From NCBI RefSeq assembly GCF_022810305.1, contig NZ_JALGQH010000045.1:1-39704 (forward strand): a stretch of DNA of 39,704 bases, given 5' to 3'. The position numbers and the translations under genes were made by a program. The notes beneath the pieces are model-generated. The model saw nothing but the letters and a program-made list of their open reading frames with translations. It had not been told where the DNA came from and did no database searches. Positions 9,017 to 17,890 of this stretch are shown here, one piece after another. This stretch comes from Rhodococcus sp. ARC_M6 (GTDB lineage: Bacteria > Actinomycetota > Actinomycetes > Mycobacteriales > Mycobacteriaceae). Numbering within the stretch: position 1 is the stretch's first letter; every line of letters begins with the position of its first letter.

Positions 9017-10573
9017 GTGGACGATGTCGGGGCTTTCGTCGAACGGCTGGTCATGCTGGGCCGCTCCAGCTACACAGTGCGTACATATCGGCTCGGCGTC
9101 GAGCACTTCATCCGCTGGTTGGCATCGCCAACGCTCGATAACGTCACACGCCAGGTGGTCAGTGAGTACATTGCCGAGTTCGGGGCCGGTGCGGATCTTC
9201 CAACGGAGCATGGCAGGGCACCTCGGACGGTCAATAATCGTCTTGCGGCGTTGGCCGCGTTCTTCGCGTTCCTGATCGAGCGAGATAGCCATCGTGCAGG
9301 GGCGTGGGCGGGCCGGGAAAACCCCGTACCTACCGGCCCGACTGGTCCCGCTCACGGTATGTCGGGACGCGACTTGCCGCACCGAGGTCGGCTAGAGTTG
9401 CGGCGACGAGAACCTCGGCTGCTGGCTCGGGATCTGAATCCGTCGGTAGTCGAACATGTTGCAGCAGAACAGGTCTGTGTTCGTCATCGTGCGATCGTCA
9501 CACTGCTACTTCGAACAGGTCAGCGGATTGGTGATTGGAGTGCCGAGCACGGCCGCCACGGTGTCCTCGGTCTTCGACTCTCCGATATCGATCGGCGGCG
9601 GCGCCGCACAGTGACGGTACTGCTGAAAGGTGCCCGCGACGAGCATCGTGTTCCGGTTACCGACGATGGGTGGCCACTGCTGGACGAATACCTCGCAACC
9701 GAACGAGGCCAAGCCGATACGTCAGCTTTATGGGTCGGGCGACGTCAGGCGGCGGGCCGTCCGTTGCGTTACCCAGCGTTCGAGGCGTCGTTTCGCGCCA
9801 CTGCGGCTCGGCTAGGTGTTCATGCGACACCGCACATGTTCCGGCATACCGTGGCTCAGTTGCTCGTCGACACGGCGGGACTGCATGTAGCACAACAGAT
9901 CCTCGGGCATCGGAATGTGTCCACCACTGCCGATGCGTATGCCTATGTCGATGAGAAAGCTATGTTGAAGGCGCTGGTGGAAGTCGCTAGCCGTCAGCGG
10001 AGCGCGCACCTGAATATTGTGGAATCCGGACTTCGGTATGCGTTCGACTACGCCCGGAGACAATCGCGGCATTGGACGATCTGGGAGGGTATCGGACCCG
10101 TTCCCTCAACAAGGCACGAACCGGCGGTGAACCCGCCGGACAAATCGCCGCCCGCGAACTCGAAGTCGAACGACTCCGCAACGCACTACGACGAGCCGAA
10201 GAACTCAACGACGACGTTGCCACCTTCCTCGAATCTGTCAGCTGACCAGCACACCATCAAACTCTTGAGACAAGAGGTCGTCGACGATGATCAACCCGAT
10301 TCGCCGCAACTTCACCAACTCCGCCGGCAGCTTTCCCGCAGAATGCGCAGCCTTGAGCTTGCCCACCCAATCGACCGCCGTCGCGAATGCAACCCGATGT
10401 CCGGACTGCGCCGCCTTGATTCCCAACCCGATCGCCAGATGCGTTTTGCCGGTCCCCGGAGGCCCCAACAGCACCACATTGCGAGCTTGTGTCAAGAACA
10501 CCCCGGTTCCCGAATGCGCCACCATTTCTCGACTGAGGGACGGTTGATAGTCGAAGTTGAACTCCTCCAATGA
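9017..10573 (+). CDS. Tyrosine recombinase of element 3 (frame reads past the element end)
   Basis: The first 330 or so residues form a complete tyrosine recombinase. It has a SAM-like domain (about 1-90), box I Arg170 in LLRTGQRIGDW and a Lys at about 204 in VLLKGARDEH. His273 and Arg276 (TPHMFRHT), His298 (ILGHRNVSTT) and Tyr308 (ADAYAYVDE) complete the site. The start is GTG 9017, just after a stop (9011-9013). AGGAGG lies about 20 nt upstream, rather far, so initiation is uncertain. The frame stays open to 10573, crossing the element end into antisense istB. This tail (beyond about residue 335) is low-complexity and Arg/Ser-rich, so the natural stop was probably lost. Confidence 0.82.
   Translation: MDDVGAFVERLVMLGRSSYTVRTYRLGVEHFIRWLASPTLDNVTRQVVSEYIAEFGAGADLPTEHGRAPRTVNNRLAALAAFFAFLIERDSHRAGAWAGRENPVPTGPTGPAHGMSGRDLPHRGRLELRRREPRLLARDLNPSVVEHVAAEQVCVRHRAIVTLLLRTGQRIGDWSAEHGRHGVLGLRLSDIDRRRRRTVTVLLKGARDEHRVPVTDDGWPLLDEYLATERGQADTSALWVGRRQAAGRPLRYPAFEASFRATAARLGVHATPHMFRHTVAQLLVDTAGLHVAQQILGHRNVSTTADAYAYVDEKAMLKALVEVASRQRSAHLNIVESGLRYAFDYARRQSRHWTIWEGIGPVPSTRHEPAVNPPDKSPPANSKSNDSATHYDEPKNSTTTLPPSSNLSADQHTIKLLRQEVVDDDQPDSPQLHQLRRQLSRRMRSLELAHPIDRRRECNPMSGLRRLDSQPDRQMRFAGPRRPQQHHIASLCQEHPGSRMRHHFSTEGRLIVEVELLQ
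9991..10245 (+). pseudogene. Remnant of a small coiled-coil gene in element 3
   Basis: A frame without a start codon, overlapping the recombinase tail, encodes RPETIAALDDLGGYRTRSLN, then an Arg/Glu/Leu heptad segment (ELEVERLRNALRRAEEL) and ends FLESVS with TGA at 10243-10245. The stop is 15 bp before the right terminal repeat. It resembles the small third protein (TnpC type) that follows recombinases in Tn554-like elements, but the match is by character only. It is probably the decayed 3' end of that gene. Confidence 0.5.
10261..10276. repeat. Right end of element 3 (terminal inverted repeat)
   Basis: ACTCTTGAGACAAGAG is the exact reverse complement of 8956-8971, and the istB coding sequence resumes at 10277. 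Confidence 0.88.
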
Positions 10574-10791
10574 TTTTCGCGTCGGAAATCCGGCAGATCG
10601 GATCCTGGTCTGCGAGCCGGACGATTCCCTCGCCGTGACTTCTCGCGACAGCACCGCGGCGAGATAGTCCTCGTGACTCCATCCGTCGCTGCGGGCCTGC
10701 TCCGCCAGTCTTGCTGCCGATTCTCGAATGCGGGCGCCTTCAACGCCTGGGCGTAATGCTCGATCTCCTTGAGTGAATCCGTTTCGACCAT
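10277..10791 (-). pseudogene. istB: istB, N-terminal piece (frameshifted)
   Basis: The gene starts with ATG at 10791, overlapping the istA stop (TGATG). The first residues VETDSLKEIEHYAQALKAP are in one frame. RIRESAARLAEQARSDGWS and everything after lie in the next, consistent with loss of one C in a CCC run near 10733. Walker A (LLGPPGTGKTHLAIGLG) and Walker B (RIGLIIVDD) are present. The piece ends where element 3 enters, at 10277. IstB is the ATP-dependent helper that selects targets for the IstA transposase. Confidence 0.9.
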
Positions 10792-12036
10792 CACCACACC
10801 GCCTCTTCATTACATGATGCGGCGCAGCGGAACTCGACTCCGAAAGCGCGGTCGTAGTCGCCTAAGTCCCGGACCAACTGGTCCGCATCGTCGGCAGTCG
10901 GTGTCGGGTTCTGGAACTGCTCTCGCAACCGGGCGGCTGATTCCACGTGCAGCGGATCGGTGACCGTCAATCCACGTGACCATCGCCGATCATGTTCGGC
11001 GAGCACTCGACCTTCCCGGGTCACCGCGACCCTACGCAGGTCGGCGGCGACATCGACCATGTGTCCGATCGCCGACGGGTCCACCGAGTAGTCGTTTCCG
11101 AGGACCCGAACGTAGTAGTCCCGCGGCAGGCGAATCTGCGAGCACGCGGCGGTTTGCGGCGGAACCGGCGGCAACGACAACATTGCCGCGGTATCGACGG
11201 ATACCAAATCTATTGGGCGACCGTCGATCCGGCGGACAACCCGAGAGTTCGCGATCGGGAGCCAGTCGGCCAGTTGGGTGTTGAAGTCGTCGGGTGAACG
11301 AAATGTTCGACCGGGCATGAACGAAGTTTCCAGATACTGGTTGGCGCGCTCGACGATGCCCTTGGATTCTTCGGTCGTACGGTTTGAGCTGGATCAGTGT
11401 CGTGGCAACCGTTCCGACGAATGCGGTGACCGGATCGGTCAGCCGGCCGCGGCGGCCGATACCGGATTCGTTGTCCCACCACAGACGGTGCGGGATCGCA
11501 CCGAGATCCTGGGAAAGTAGCTGCCACATGCCCGCGACCAGGTCCATCGTGACCCGACTGGGCAGCATCATCGCGGTGATGAATCGGGAGAACGCGGCGA
11601 CCATCACCAGCACCGGCGGGGCACCGGACTGGCCGTCTCCGAGCGGAATCGACGCCGGCGGGAACCACAGATCGCACTGCACAACCTGGCCCGGATCGTG
11701 ATCGAGGCGATCCGCCGGATCGGCAGGTGCGTATTCGGGTCGGATTGCCCGGACTCGTTCGCGTAGCCAGCTGATCGACCCGGTCCAGCCGATCCGTTCG
11801 GCGATCACCGTTGCCGGCATCGTCGGATGTTGTGAGAGCAGCGCCCTGATTTTCGGTTCCACGGCGCTGATCGCGGAGTCGACCGGTGGTCGTTGATATT
11901 TCGGTGGTCCGTCGCTGGTCAGAGCGTTGGTGACGGTGTCACGGGTGACACCGAGTTTGGTGGCGATCGCACGTTTGGACAGCTTTTCGCTGTGGTGGAG
12001 GTGCCTGATCAATGCCCAGTCTTCCATGGAGATCAC
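10791..12036 (-). pseudogene. istA: istA transposase, frameshifted
   Basis: The frame starts with ATG at 12036. It has an N-terminal HTH (LSKRAIATKLGVTRDTVTNAL), then an RNase H-like DDE domain with the first Asp in QVVQCDLWFP and the second in HRLWWDNESG. Near 11385, after LIQLKPYD, the frame changes. The catalytic Glu region (EESKGIVERANQYLETSFMP) and the C-terminal domain follow in another frame to the stop at 10791. Joined length is about 415 residues, normal for IstA. The single frameshift between the second Asp and the Glu should abolish activity. Confidence 0.9.
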
Positions 12037-12080
12037 CCATTCAATCTTGGTTGGGTGGTCTAGTTTTGGACCGTTGTTTC

Positions 12081-12112
12081 TGGACTAGTTTTCAACCGTC
12101 GTCAACAGGTGC
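12081..12112. repeat. Right IS21 terminal repeat and target duplication
   Basis: 12081-12107 is the right end of the IS21 element. Its reverse complement matches the reconstructed left end (140-152 joined to 8636-8649), with differences at a few positions. A second, inner copy of a related motif (AAAACTAGACCAC, reverse complement of about 12054-12067) matches an inner left copy near 8663-8677; internal repeated ends are typical of IS21. GGTGC at 12108-12112 is the right target duplication. Confidence 0.75.
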
Positions 12113-12551
12113 CGCAGCGCGGCGGAGCCCGCGATAATTCTGCGATCCACAGGTTCCAGCGGCCATATTTTCTTGTCCAATAGCACACCCGATCAGCGCG
12201 GAGATCGATATGGTGATTGCCGGTCGTGCTTGGCGAAGGCCGGCTGTCATGTCCTCAATTTTCCGAATCCTCGCTCGAAAAAGTCCTCCAGTGCATCCAA
12301 CCCGTCCGCGTTGTAGAAGTCCCTTGCGACAGTTGCGCTCTTCGTCAATAGGGAACGCAGACAACACCCGGCAGTTCCACCTTGCCGGGGAGACAACGAC
12401 CATCGGCATCAACGGCTGTTCACACGTAGTACCTTCTTCCCCTACCGATTACAGGAGGATTAGAAATCTACGTGAGCGAAGAGACGCGGTTGAGATTTCA
12501 CACCTGCACTTCCTACCGGCTCCTCGCAAACCGTCTGCCGCACCCGAACGT
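12113..12551. other. Intergenic stretch with a short coding remnant
   Basis: No complete gene is evident between the IS21 right end and the CoA-transferase cluster. On the minus strand at 12349-12248 a gene-like tail encodes TKSATVARDFYNADGLDALE then DFFERGFGKLRT and TGA. A possible ATGA-coupled downstream frame starts at 12249 and would run into the IS21 element. The family is not recognised; this looks like the end of an older gene cut away by the insertions. Confidence 0.4.
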
Positions 12552-12592
12552 ACGACTGCCCTGCGCCACATCGTCTGACGCAGGGCAGTCGT
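12552..12592 (-). terminator. Terminator hairpin after the CoA-transferase operon
   Basis: A perfect 14-bp stem (12552-12565 and 12579-12592, ACGACTGCCCTGCG) with a 13-nt loop lies 45 bp beyond the minus-strand operon's last stop codon. It lacks a clear U tract, as is common in actinomycetes. Confidence 0.75.
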
Positions 12593-12636
12593 GTCCGAGT
12601 ACCACCGGACTCCGTTCATACCTGCTGGCATGTTGA

Positions 12637-13677
12637 CTAGAGGACGACACCGAATGCGACGGGGAATGCCAAGAACGTCGATTCGAAGCTGTCGGAGCCG
12701 GCATCGGTTCGCCTGCGTGCCGCGGCCAACGCCTCGAGGGGCGAGAGCACCGAGGCAACTGGAACCTCTGCCGCGACCAGCAATTCCGTCACTTCAGCAG
12801 CTTTTCGAGTAGCAACAGCAGCCGCAAGCGCTGCATTGATCCGTTCAGACGCTTCTTCGCGTTGGCGATACGCCGACCATTCCGGCCCGCTCCACTCGAC
12901 CAAGTCGAGCACCTTCACGAGGCGGGCCCAGAAATGTTCCTCCAGGGCCGCAATGGTGATCATGATTCCGTCGGCGCACTCGAATGTCCCATAGGCAGGA
13001 CGCAACTGCACGTGAGCGCGCTGCGCACCGACAGTGTTGATGCTGGCGTCGTAGAAACTCCCAAGTCGAGGATTGAGCCAATGGGCGAGGCAATCCCGGA
13101 TCGACACATCCAAGTAGCAACCTTGCCCGGAACGCTCACGTGCGTGCACCGCCGCAAGCAACGAGGACAACGCGTACATCGACGCCGAAAGATCAGCCAT
13201 CGGAATGCCCGGCAGCCAGTCCGGAATACGCGGGTCCTTCCCGGCTAACGCCAGGACGCCGGCCCGAGCCGCGTAGTTGTTGTCGTGGCCGGGAAGCTTC
13301 GCCTCGGGGCCGTCCTGACCGTATCCGGACATCGACACGTAGATAATCCGCGGATGCCGAGCAAGAACCTCGTTCGGTCCGAATCCGAGCTTGGCCATCA
13401 CTCCCGGCCGAAAGCCCTCGATGACAATATCCGCGCTGTCGAGCAACGCCTCGATCTCGGGCCGCCGTGAAGTATCCTTGAGGTCCACGGTCAGGTGTTC
13501 CTTGTCGCGGTTCACCGCTGCGAATATTCCGGGGGACATCGTGCGTGCCGGATCACCACCTGGGCGTTCGATCTTGATTACCCGGGCACCGAGTTCTGCA
13601 AGATTCTGCGTCAGGAACGGGCCTGGCAGCAGCTCACTGAAGTCGACAACAACTAGATCCGAAAGTGGCGCTGTCAC
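12637..13677 (-). CDS. Class III (CaiB/BaiF) acyl-CoA transferase
   Basis: This is a 346-residue CoA-transferase family III protein, which moves CoA between carboxylic acids (or racemises 2-methylacyl-CoA in some members). The N-terminal Rossmann-like part has LVVVDFSELLPGPFLTQNLA and ARVIKIERPGGDPART; SGYGQDGP is typical. The active-site Asp is in IPMADLSASMYA (about residue 166). Its GTG start overlaps the stop of the acyl-CoA synthetase gene (GTGA). The C-terminus (ALAAARRRTDAGSDSFESTF) is shorter than usual for the family (about 380-400) and loses the normal closing region. It may be a short variant or a frame change near the end. The substrate is unknown; the operon suggests activation of a carboxylic acid. 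Confidence 0.88.
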   Translation of the reverse strand: MTAPLSDLVVVDFSELLPGPFLTQNLAELGARVIKIERPGGDPARTMSPGIFAAVNRDKEHLTVDLKDTSRRPEIEALLDSADIVIEGFRPGVMAKLGFGPNEVLARHPRIIYVSMSGYGQDGPEAKLPGHDNNYAARAGVLALAGKDPRIPDWLPGIPMADLSASMYALSSLLAAVHARERSGQGCYLDVSIRDCLAHWLNPRLGSFYDASINTVGAQRAHVQLRPAYGTFECADGIMITIAALEEHFWARLVKVLDLVEWSGPEWSAYRQREEASERINAALAAAVATRKAAEVTELLVAAEVPVASVLSPLEALAAARRRTDAGSDSFESTFLAFPVAFGVVL

Positions 13678-15815
13678 TGCGACACTCGCGGCACGATCAG
13701 TGCGTCGAGGATAGCCACGGTGTGTCCGGCACTACCGATCGGACGTACCCGTACCGGGTTGAGTTCGATCTCGTCGATGTGATCTCCGTATGCCGTGATC
13801 AGATCGGAAACGCTGAGGAGCAGTTTCACCAGCCCGTCGATATCGCAGGCGGGACGACCGCGGACACCGGTCAACAGCGGGAGCGACTTGAGCTTGGCCA
13901 GCATCGCGCGGACCCGATGCTCGTCGAGCGGCAAGAGCCCTCGCTGAACATCCTGGAAGATCTCCACGTAGATCCCGCCCAAGCCGACGGTGAGCATGTG
14001 ACCGTAGACAGGATCGCGGTGTACGCCGACAATCATTTCCACACCGTCGTCGGGAACCATCTCCTCGATGAGTACTCCGCCGATGTGTGCGTCCGGGCAG
14101 TTTGTGGCAACTGCGGCAAGGATCTGCTCGCGCGCCGCCGCTACCGCGTCGGATCCGTGGACACCCACGATAACACCGCCCACATCGGATTTGTGTGCGA
14201 TGTCGGCACTTTCGATCTTCATGACCAGCGGGCCGTCGAATTGCTCGGACACCGAACGAGCCTCGGTTTCGGTTGTCACGATCGCGCTCTGCGGCACCAC
14301 AATTCCCTGTTCGGCAAGCCAGTTCTTGGCCTTCCGCTCAGTGGAGACATCCGAAAGCACTGCAGAGGCAGCCGGCGCGGACAGCGCCAGCGCTGACGGA
14401 GCCGGGAACTCGTCTTCCGTTGCGCGCCATTGACCGTAGTCAGCCCAACGCCGCAGCGCGAGCAAGGTCTTGCTCAAGGAACTGGTGACCCCGAAACCGG
14501 CCTCTGTCAAAACCTGATAACCCTCGCCGCGGCTGTCACTCATCCATACTGGGATGATGGGAATCGACGTCAATTTCTGTGTGGCGACAACCATTTCGGA
14601 ACTCTTGAGCGAATGATCCCCGTAATCGAGCGGCATGGGAGCAAGAATGACGTCGACATTCGGATCGTTAGCTACAGCGAGGAGGCTCTGCTGGAACAGA
14701 TCGATATCACTGATCACGGAAGCTGTTGTATCGACCGGATTCACGATCGATGCGAATCCAGGGAGCACGCGCCCGAGCGTCGCAAGCGTCTCGTCGGTGA
14801 ACTCGGACAACTCCAGGCCGGCGGTCCCGACCATGTCTGCAGCCAGCGCCAGTGCCCCGCCCGAGCTACCGAACACGGCGATCTTCGGATTGACCGGCGG
14901 CGCCGCGCGGGTGAGCAGCCACGCGACATCGATGAGCTCGTCCATGTCGTGGGCCTCGATCACCCCATACTGCTCGAACACCACGCTGTTGATCTCGCCG
15001 GACACCGCCATCGACGAGGTGTGCGACTGCACCGCCTTTTCGCCGTATTCGGACTGGCCGATCTTCATCGCTACGACGGGCTTTCGCACGGCGGCGGCCG
15101 CATTCAGTGCGGCGATCAGCCGGGACCCGTCGTCGACGCCCTCCAGCAGCGCGATGATGACCTTCACCTCGTCCTCGGTGGACAGGTGGTGGATGAAATC
15201 CGCCACCGAGAGATCTGCCGAGTTCCCGAGCGACGCCCACATCGCCGACCGAGCTCCGCGGCTGGACGCCTGAATCAGGTTGCGCCCCAGTCCACCTCCC
15301 TGGGTGGCGATACCGAGCGGCCCGGACGTCTGATCGGCGGCAAAGGCCGGCGACAAGGTCATGCCGATGTTGTCTGCGAGGTTCACGAACCCCGGGCAGT
15401 TCGGCCCGTAGATCCGCATGCCGGACTGCTCTGCGATCTCTCGCATCCGCTGCTGCTGCTTAAGGCCCTCCTCCCCCGATTCACCGAATCCGGAGGTGAA
15501 GACGATTACGAAGAGGATCCCCTTGCTCGCGCACTGTTCGAGTGCCTCGAGCACGCCGGTCGCGGGAATCACGATCAGGGCGACGTCGGCGGCCACCGGC
15601 AACTGCTCGACGCCCGGGTAGCAGGTGATTCCACCGATCAGTTCGCGCTTGGGATTCACCGGATAGATGTCGCCGCCGAAGTCCGAAGCCTCGACCAGGT
15701 TGTGCAAAACCCAGTACCCGATACTGCCGGGCTTGTCCGATGCACCGACGACAGCGATCGACCGGGGCCGGACCAGGTAGGACAGGTCGGGGAAGACGAT
15801 CGAGGATGTCGTCAC
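13674..15815 (-). CDS. NDP-forming acyl-CoA synthetase, fused alpha-beta type
   Basis: This 713-residue protein has the order CoA-binding domain (RSIAVVGASDKPGSIGYWVL), succinyl-CoA-ligase-like domains and a C-terminal ATP-grasp domain (QFDGPLVMKIESADIAHKSD). The putative phospho-accepting His is in QSHTSSMAVSGE. Such enzymes form acyl-CoA from acid, CoA and ATP with release of ADP and phosphate, or run in reverse. I chose the GTG at 15815, which overlaps the dehydrogenase stop (15812-15814), rather than longer upstream starts that would lie inside that gene. The 3' end overlaps the CoA-transferase start, so the three genes are coupled. Likely role: activation of the pathway's acid substrate. 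Confidence 0.92.
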   Translation of the reverse strand: MTTSSIVFPDLSYLVRPRSIAVVGASDKPGSIGYWVLHNLVEASDFGGDIYPVNPKRELIGGITCYPGVEQLPVAADVALIVIPATGVLEALEQCASKGILFVIVFTSGFGESGEEGLKQQQRMREIAEQSGMRIYGPNCPGFVNLADNIGMTLSPAFAADQTSGPLGIATQGGGLGRNLIQASSRGARSAMWASLGNSADLSVADFIHHLSTEDEVKVIIALLEGVDDGSRLIAALNAAAAVRKPVVAMKIGQSEYGEKAVQSHTSSMAVSGEINSVVFEQYGVIEAHDMDELIDVAWLLTRAAPPVNPKIAVFGSSGGALALAADMVGTAGLELSEFTDETLATLGRVLPGFASIVNPVDTTASVISDIDLFQQSLLAVANDPNVDVILAPMPLDYGDHSLKSSEMVVATQKLTSIPIIPVWMSDSRGEGYQVLTEAGFGVTSSLSKTLLALRRWADYGQWRATEDEFPAPSALALSAPAASAVLSDVSTERKAKNWLAEQGIVVPQSAIVTTETEARSVSEQFDGPLVMKIESADIAHKSDVGGVIVGVHGSDAVAAAREQILAAVATNCPDAHIGGVLIEEMVPDDGVEMIVGVHRDPVYGHMLTVGLGGIYVEIFQDVQRGLLPLDEHRVRAMLAKLKSLPLLTGVRGRPACDIDGLVKLLLSVSDLITAYGDHIDEIELNPVRVRPIGSAGHTVAILDALIVPRVSQ

Positions 15816-16960
15816 TTGAACGCTCCGATTCCGGTGAGCTCGCGCCCGATGATCAGGGTCTGGACTTCGGCAGTCCCCTCGGGGATGCTGCCGCCGCGGG
15901 TATCGCGGAAGAATCGCGCGATCGGGTACTCGTTGGAGTAGCCCATCGCGCCGTGCACCTGAATTGCCATGTCGGCGACCTCGAATGCTGACTGGCTGGC
16001 GTAGAGCTTCGCGATCGAGCCCTCCATCTTTCCGCTCTCGCCACGGTCCAGTGCCGAGGCTGCCGCGTAGCAGAGCGCCCGGGACGCGTCGACGCGAATC
16101 TTCATGTCTACGAGGTACTTCTGGATCAGCTGGAAGGAGGCGATGGGCCGCCCGAACTGCTTGCGTGTCTTCGCGTACTCGATGGACAGGTCGAGGCACC
16201 GCTGCGCCGCACCGACGGCGCCGGCGGCGATGTTGACGCGCGCCACGCCCAGTCCACTCAGCGTGGCCTTGAGTCCGCCGCCGGGCGTGCCCAGCAGGTT
16301 CTCCTTGGGAATGCGCACGTTGTTGAAAGTAAGCAGGGCAGTGCCGGTGCAGCGCAACGTCATTGCGTCGATCGCCTCCGCAACGAACGGGGTCTCCCGC
16401 TTGTCGATCAGGAAGCTGGAGAGCTCGCCGTCGCAGTCGGGGCTGAACGTGCGGGCGATAACGATGCCGAAGTCGCCCCAGATACCGCCGGTGATCCACA
16501 TCTTCGCGCCGTTGAGGACCCACTCGTCGCCGTCGAGCTCGGCTCGCATCTTGATCGACGAGACGTCGGATCCGACGTCGGGCTCGGTGATGCCGTTGAA
16601 GACCTTGGCCTGCCCCGCGAGCAACGGCTCCAGGTACTTGACCCTTTGCTCCGCATTGGCGTCCACGGCGAGGCGCTCGATCGGTCCGTTCGAGATGTTG
16701 ATCATCGTCCGAAGGGAGGACCAGCAGGAGCCCAGCTCCTCCATCATCATCGCCCAGGTCACCCGGCTGATACCGAGCCCACCCAAGTCCTCGGCGAGCC
16801 AGCCGCCGAGGTAGCCGAACTCGGCCAACTTCGGCAGGACCTCGTAAGGGAAGGTCTTGTCGCGCTCGTGCTGGTCGATGATCGGCTCGATCTCCGCGGC
16901 GAGAAACCCACGGATGGCGCTCCTCAGCTCCAACTGCTCCTGGTCGAATACGTGGGTCAT
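15812..16960 (-). CDS. Acyl-CoA dehydrogenase
   Basis: The 382-residue protein is a full-length FAD-dependent acyl-CoA dehydrogenase that introduces the alpha,beta double bond in acyl-CoA. It has the helical N-domain, the FAD/substrate motif FNGITEPDVGSDVSSIK and WITGG, RVNIAAGAVGAAQRCLD, and the C-terminal QVHGAMGYSNEYPIARFFRD. The catalytic base is Glu361 in SIPEGTAEVQ. It is the first gene of a minus-strand operon with the synthetase and CoA-transferase. Its promoter region is shared with the divergent SDR gene and contains a palindrome. EGTAEVQ with Glu at the standard position is typical of short-chain, branched-chain and glutaryl-type members; exact specificity cannot be assigned. Confidence 0.93.
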   Translation of the reverse strand: MTHVFDQEQLELRSAIRGFLAAEIEPIIDQHERDKTFPYEVLPKLAEFGYLGGWLAEDLGGLGISRVTWAMMMEELGSCWSSLRTMINISNGPIERLAVDANAEQRVKYLEPLLAGQAKVFNGITEPDVGSDVSSIKMRAELDGDEWVLNGAKMWITGGIWGDFGIVIARTFSPDCDGELSSFLIDKRETPFVAEAIDAMTLRCTGTALLTFNNVRIPKENLLGTPGGGLKATLSGLGVARVNIAAGAVGAAQRCLDLSIEYAKTRKQFGRPIASFQLIQKYLVDMKIRVDASRALCYAAASALDRGESGKMEGSIAKLYASQSAFEVADMAIQVHGAMGYSNEYPIARFFRDTRGGSIPEGTAEVQTLIIGRELTGIGAFK

Positions 16961-16997
16961 TCGGCGCTCCTCAAAAGTCGTTTTCCTTGTGAGCTAC

Positions 16998-17023
16998 ACC
17001 ATACATGATTTTTCCTGTACGGT
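16998..17023. promoter_or_regulatory. Palindromic operator between divergent catabolic operons
   Basis: ACCATACATG and CCTGTACGGT form an inverted repeat matching at 8 of 10 positions with a 6-nt A/T spacer (16998-17007 and 17014-17023). It lies between the dehydrogenase start (16960) and the SDR start (17073), well placed to control both. Size and symmetry suit a TetR-type regulator; the one encoded at 18770 is a candidate. Confidence 0.55.
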
Positions 17024-17072
17024 CAGCAAGTATCTGGCGACGAGGGTCGCCGAGAACACGGAGAGGCAGTTC

Positions 17073-17861
17073 ATGACGAACATTCTGGACATCAAGGGCC
17101 GCGTTGCGATGGTCACCGGAGCCGGACAAGGCGTAGGCCGACGCGTCGCGCTGCACCTGGCCGAGAACGGCGCGGGCGCCGTGGTCATCAACGACTTCCG
17201 ACTCGAGCGCGCCCAGGCCGTGGCCGCCGAGGTCGAGGCTGCCGGCGCCAAGGCACTGGCCGTTTCCGGTGACGTCTCCGACCTCGAAGTGGTCCGCGCC
17301 GGCGTCGAGCAAGCCATCGGCGAGTTCGGCCAGATCGACATCCTCGTCAACAACGCGGGCAACGCAGGACCGGCGCCCACCAGCGAAATGACACGCCCCT
17401 TCTGGGAGCAGACCCCCGAAGAATGGCAGGGATACCTGGGCACCAACCTGTACGGCGTACTGAACAACACGCACTCGGTCCTGCCCAGCATGATCAAGAA
17501 CAAGTACGGCCGCATCGTCACCGTCATCTCCGACGCGGGACGCTTCGGAGAGGTCGACCGCGAGTGCTACAGCGCCGCCAAGGCCGGCGCCGCCGGATTC
17601 ACCCGCTCCGTCGCGATGAGCAGCGGGCGATACAACATCACGGCGAACTGCATCTCGCTGGCCGCCACCCACACCCCACGCACCGCCCACCAGCTCGACG
17701 ACGAGGCCACCCTCGCCAAGGTCATGAAGCGCTACGCGATCCGCCGCCCGGGCCAGCCCGAAGATGCCGCGAACATGATCCTGTTCCTCGCGTCCGATGC
17801 AGCTTCCTGGGTTACCGGCCAGACCATCCCGGTCAACGGCGGCTACTCCTTCGCTCTCTGA
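17073..17861 (+). CDS. Short-chain dehydrogenase/reductase
   Basis: A classical SDR of 262 residues. It has the cofactor loop TGAGQGVGR (15-23), NNAG (93-96), catalytic Ser153 in VISDAG and the YxxxK motif as Tyr166 and Lys170 (CYSAAKAG). The acidic residue after beta-2 (INDF) favours NAD(H). ATG 17073 has GGAGAGG about 7 nt upstream. It is followed 29 bp later by an enoyl-CoA hydratase. In this setting it probably oxidises a 3-hydroxyacyl-CoA or a related alcohol, the third step of a beta-oxidation-like sequence. The substrate is not assignable. Confidence 0.92.
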   Translation: MTNILDIKGRVAMVTGAGQGVGRRVALHLAENGAGAVVINDFRLERAQAVAAEVEAAGAKALAVSGDVSDLEVVRAGVEQAIGEFGQIDILVNNAGNAGPAPTSEMTRPFWEQTPEEWQGYLGTNLYGVLNNTHSVLPSMIKNKYGRIVTVISDAGRFGEVDRECYSAAKAGAAGFTRSVAMSSGRYNITANCISLAATHTPRTAHQLDDEATLAKVMKRYAIRRPGQPEDAANMILFLASDAASWVTGQTIPVNGGYSFAL

Positions 17862-17890
17862 CAACTCTCACATCGGAAAGGACTGAACCC

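Noticed and set aside
10010..10573. Genuine C-terminal domain of the element 3 recombinase
   Set aside because: The frame runs through the element's terminal repeat into antisense istB and is low-complexity. The last recognisable recombinase part ends near 10010.
12092..12412. A 106-residue minus-strand protein at the IS21 right edge
   Set aside because: It extends into the IS21 terminal repeat and has no domain. A different frame in the same place shows a more protein-like tail (12248-12349).
14430..15941. A 503-residue plus-strand frame in the synthetase gene
   Set aside because: Antisense to a gene with clear CoA-binding and ATP-grasp domains; composition typical of a shadow frame.
13674..16523. 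A 949-residue open frame for the acyl-CoA synthetase gene
   Set aside because: The extra N-terminal part is antisense-like, Arg-rich frame inside the dehydrogenase gene. The GTG at 15815 overlaps the dehydrogenase stop and starts right at the conserved domain.
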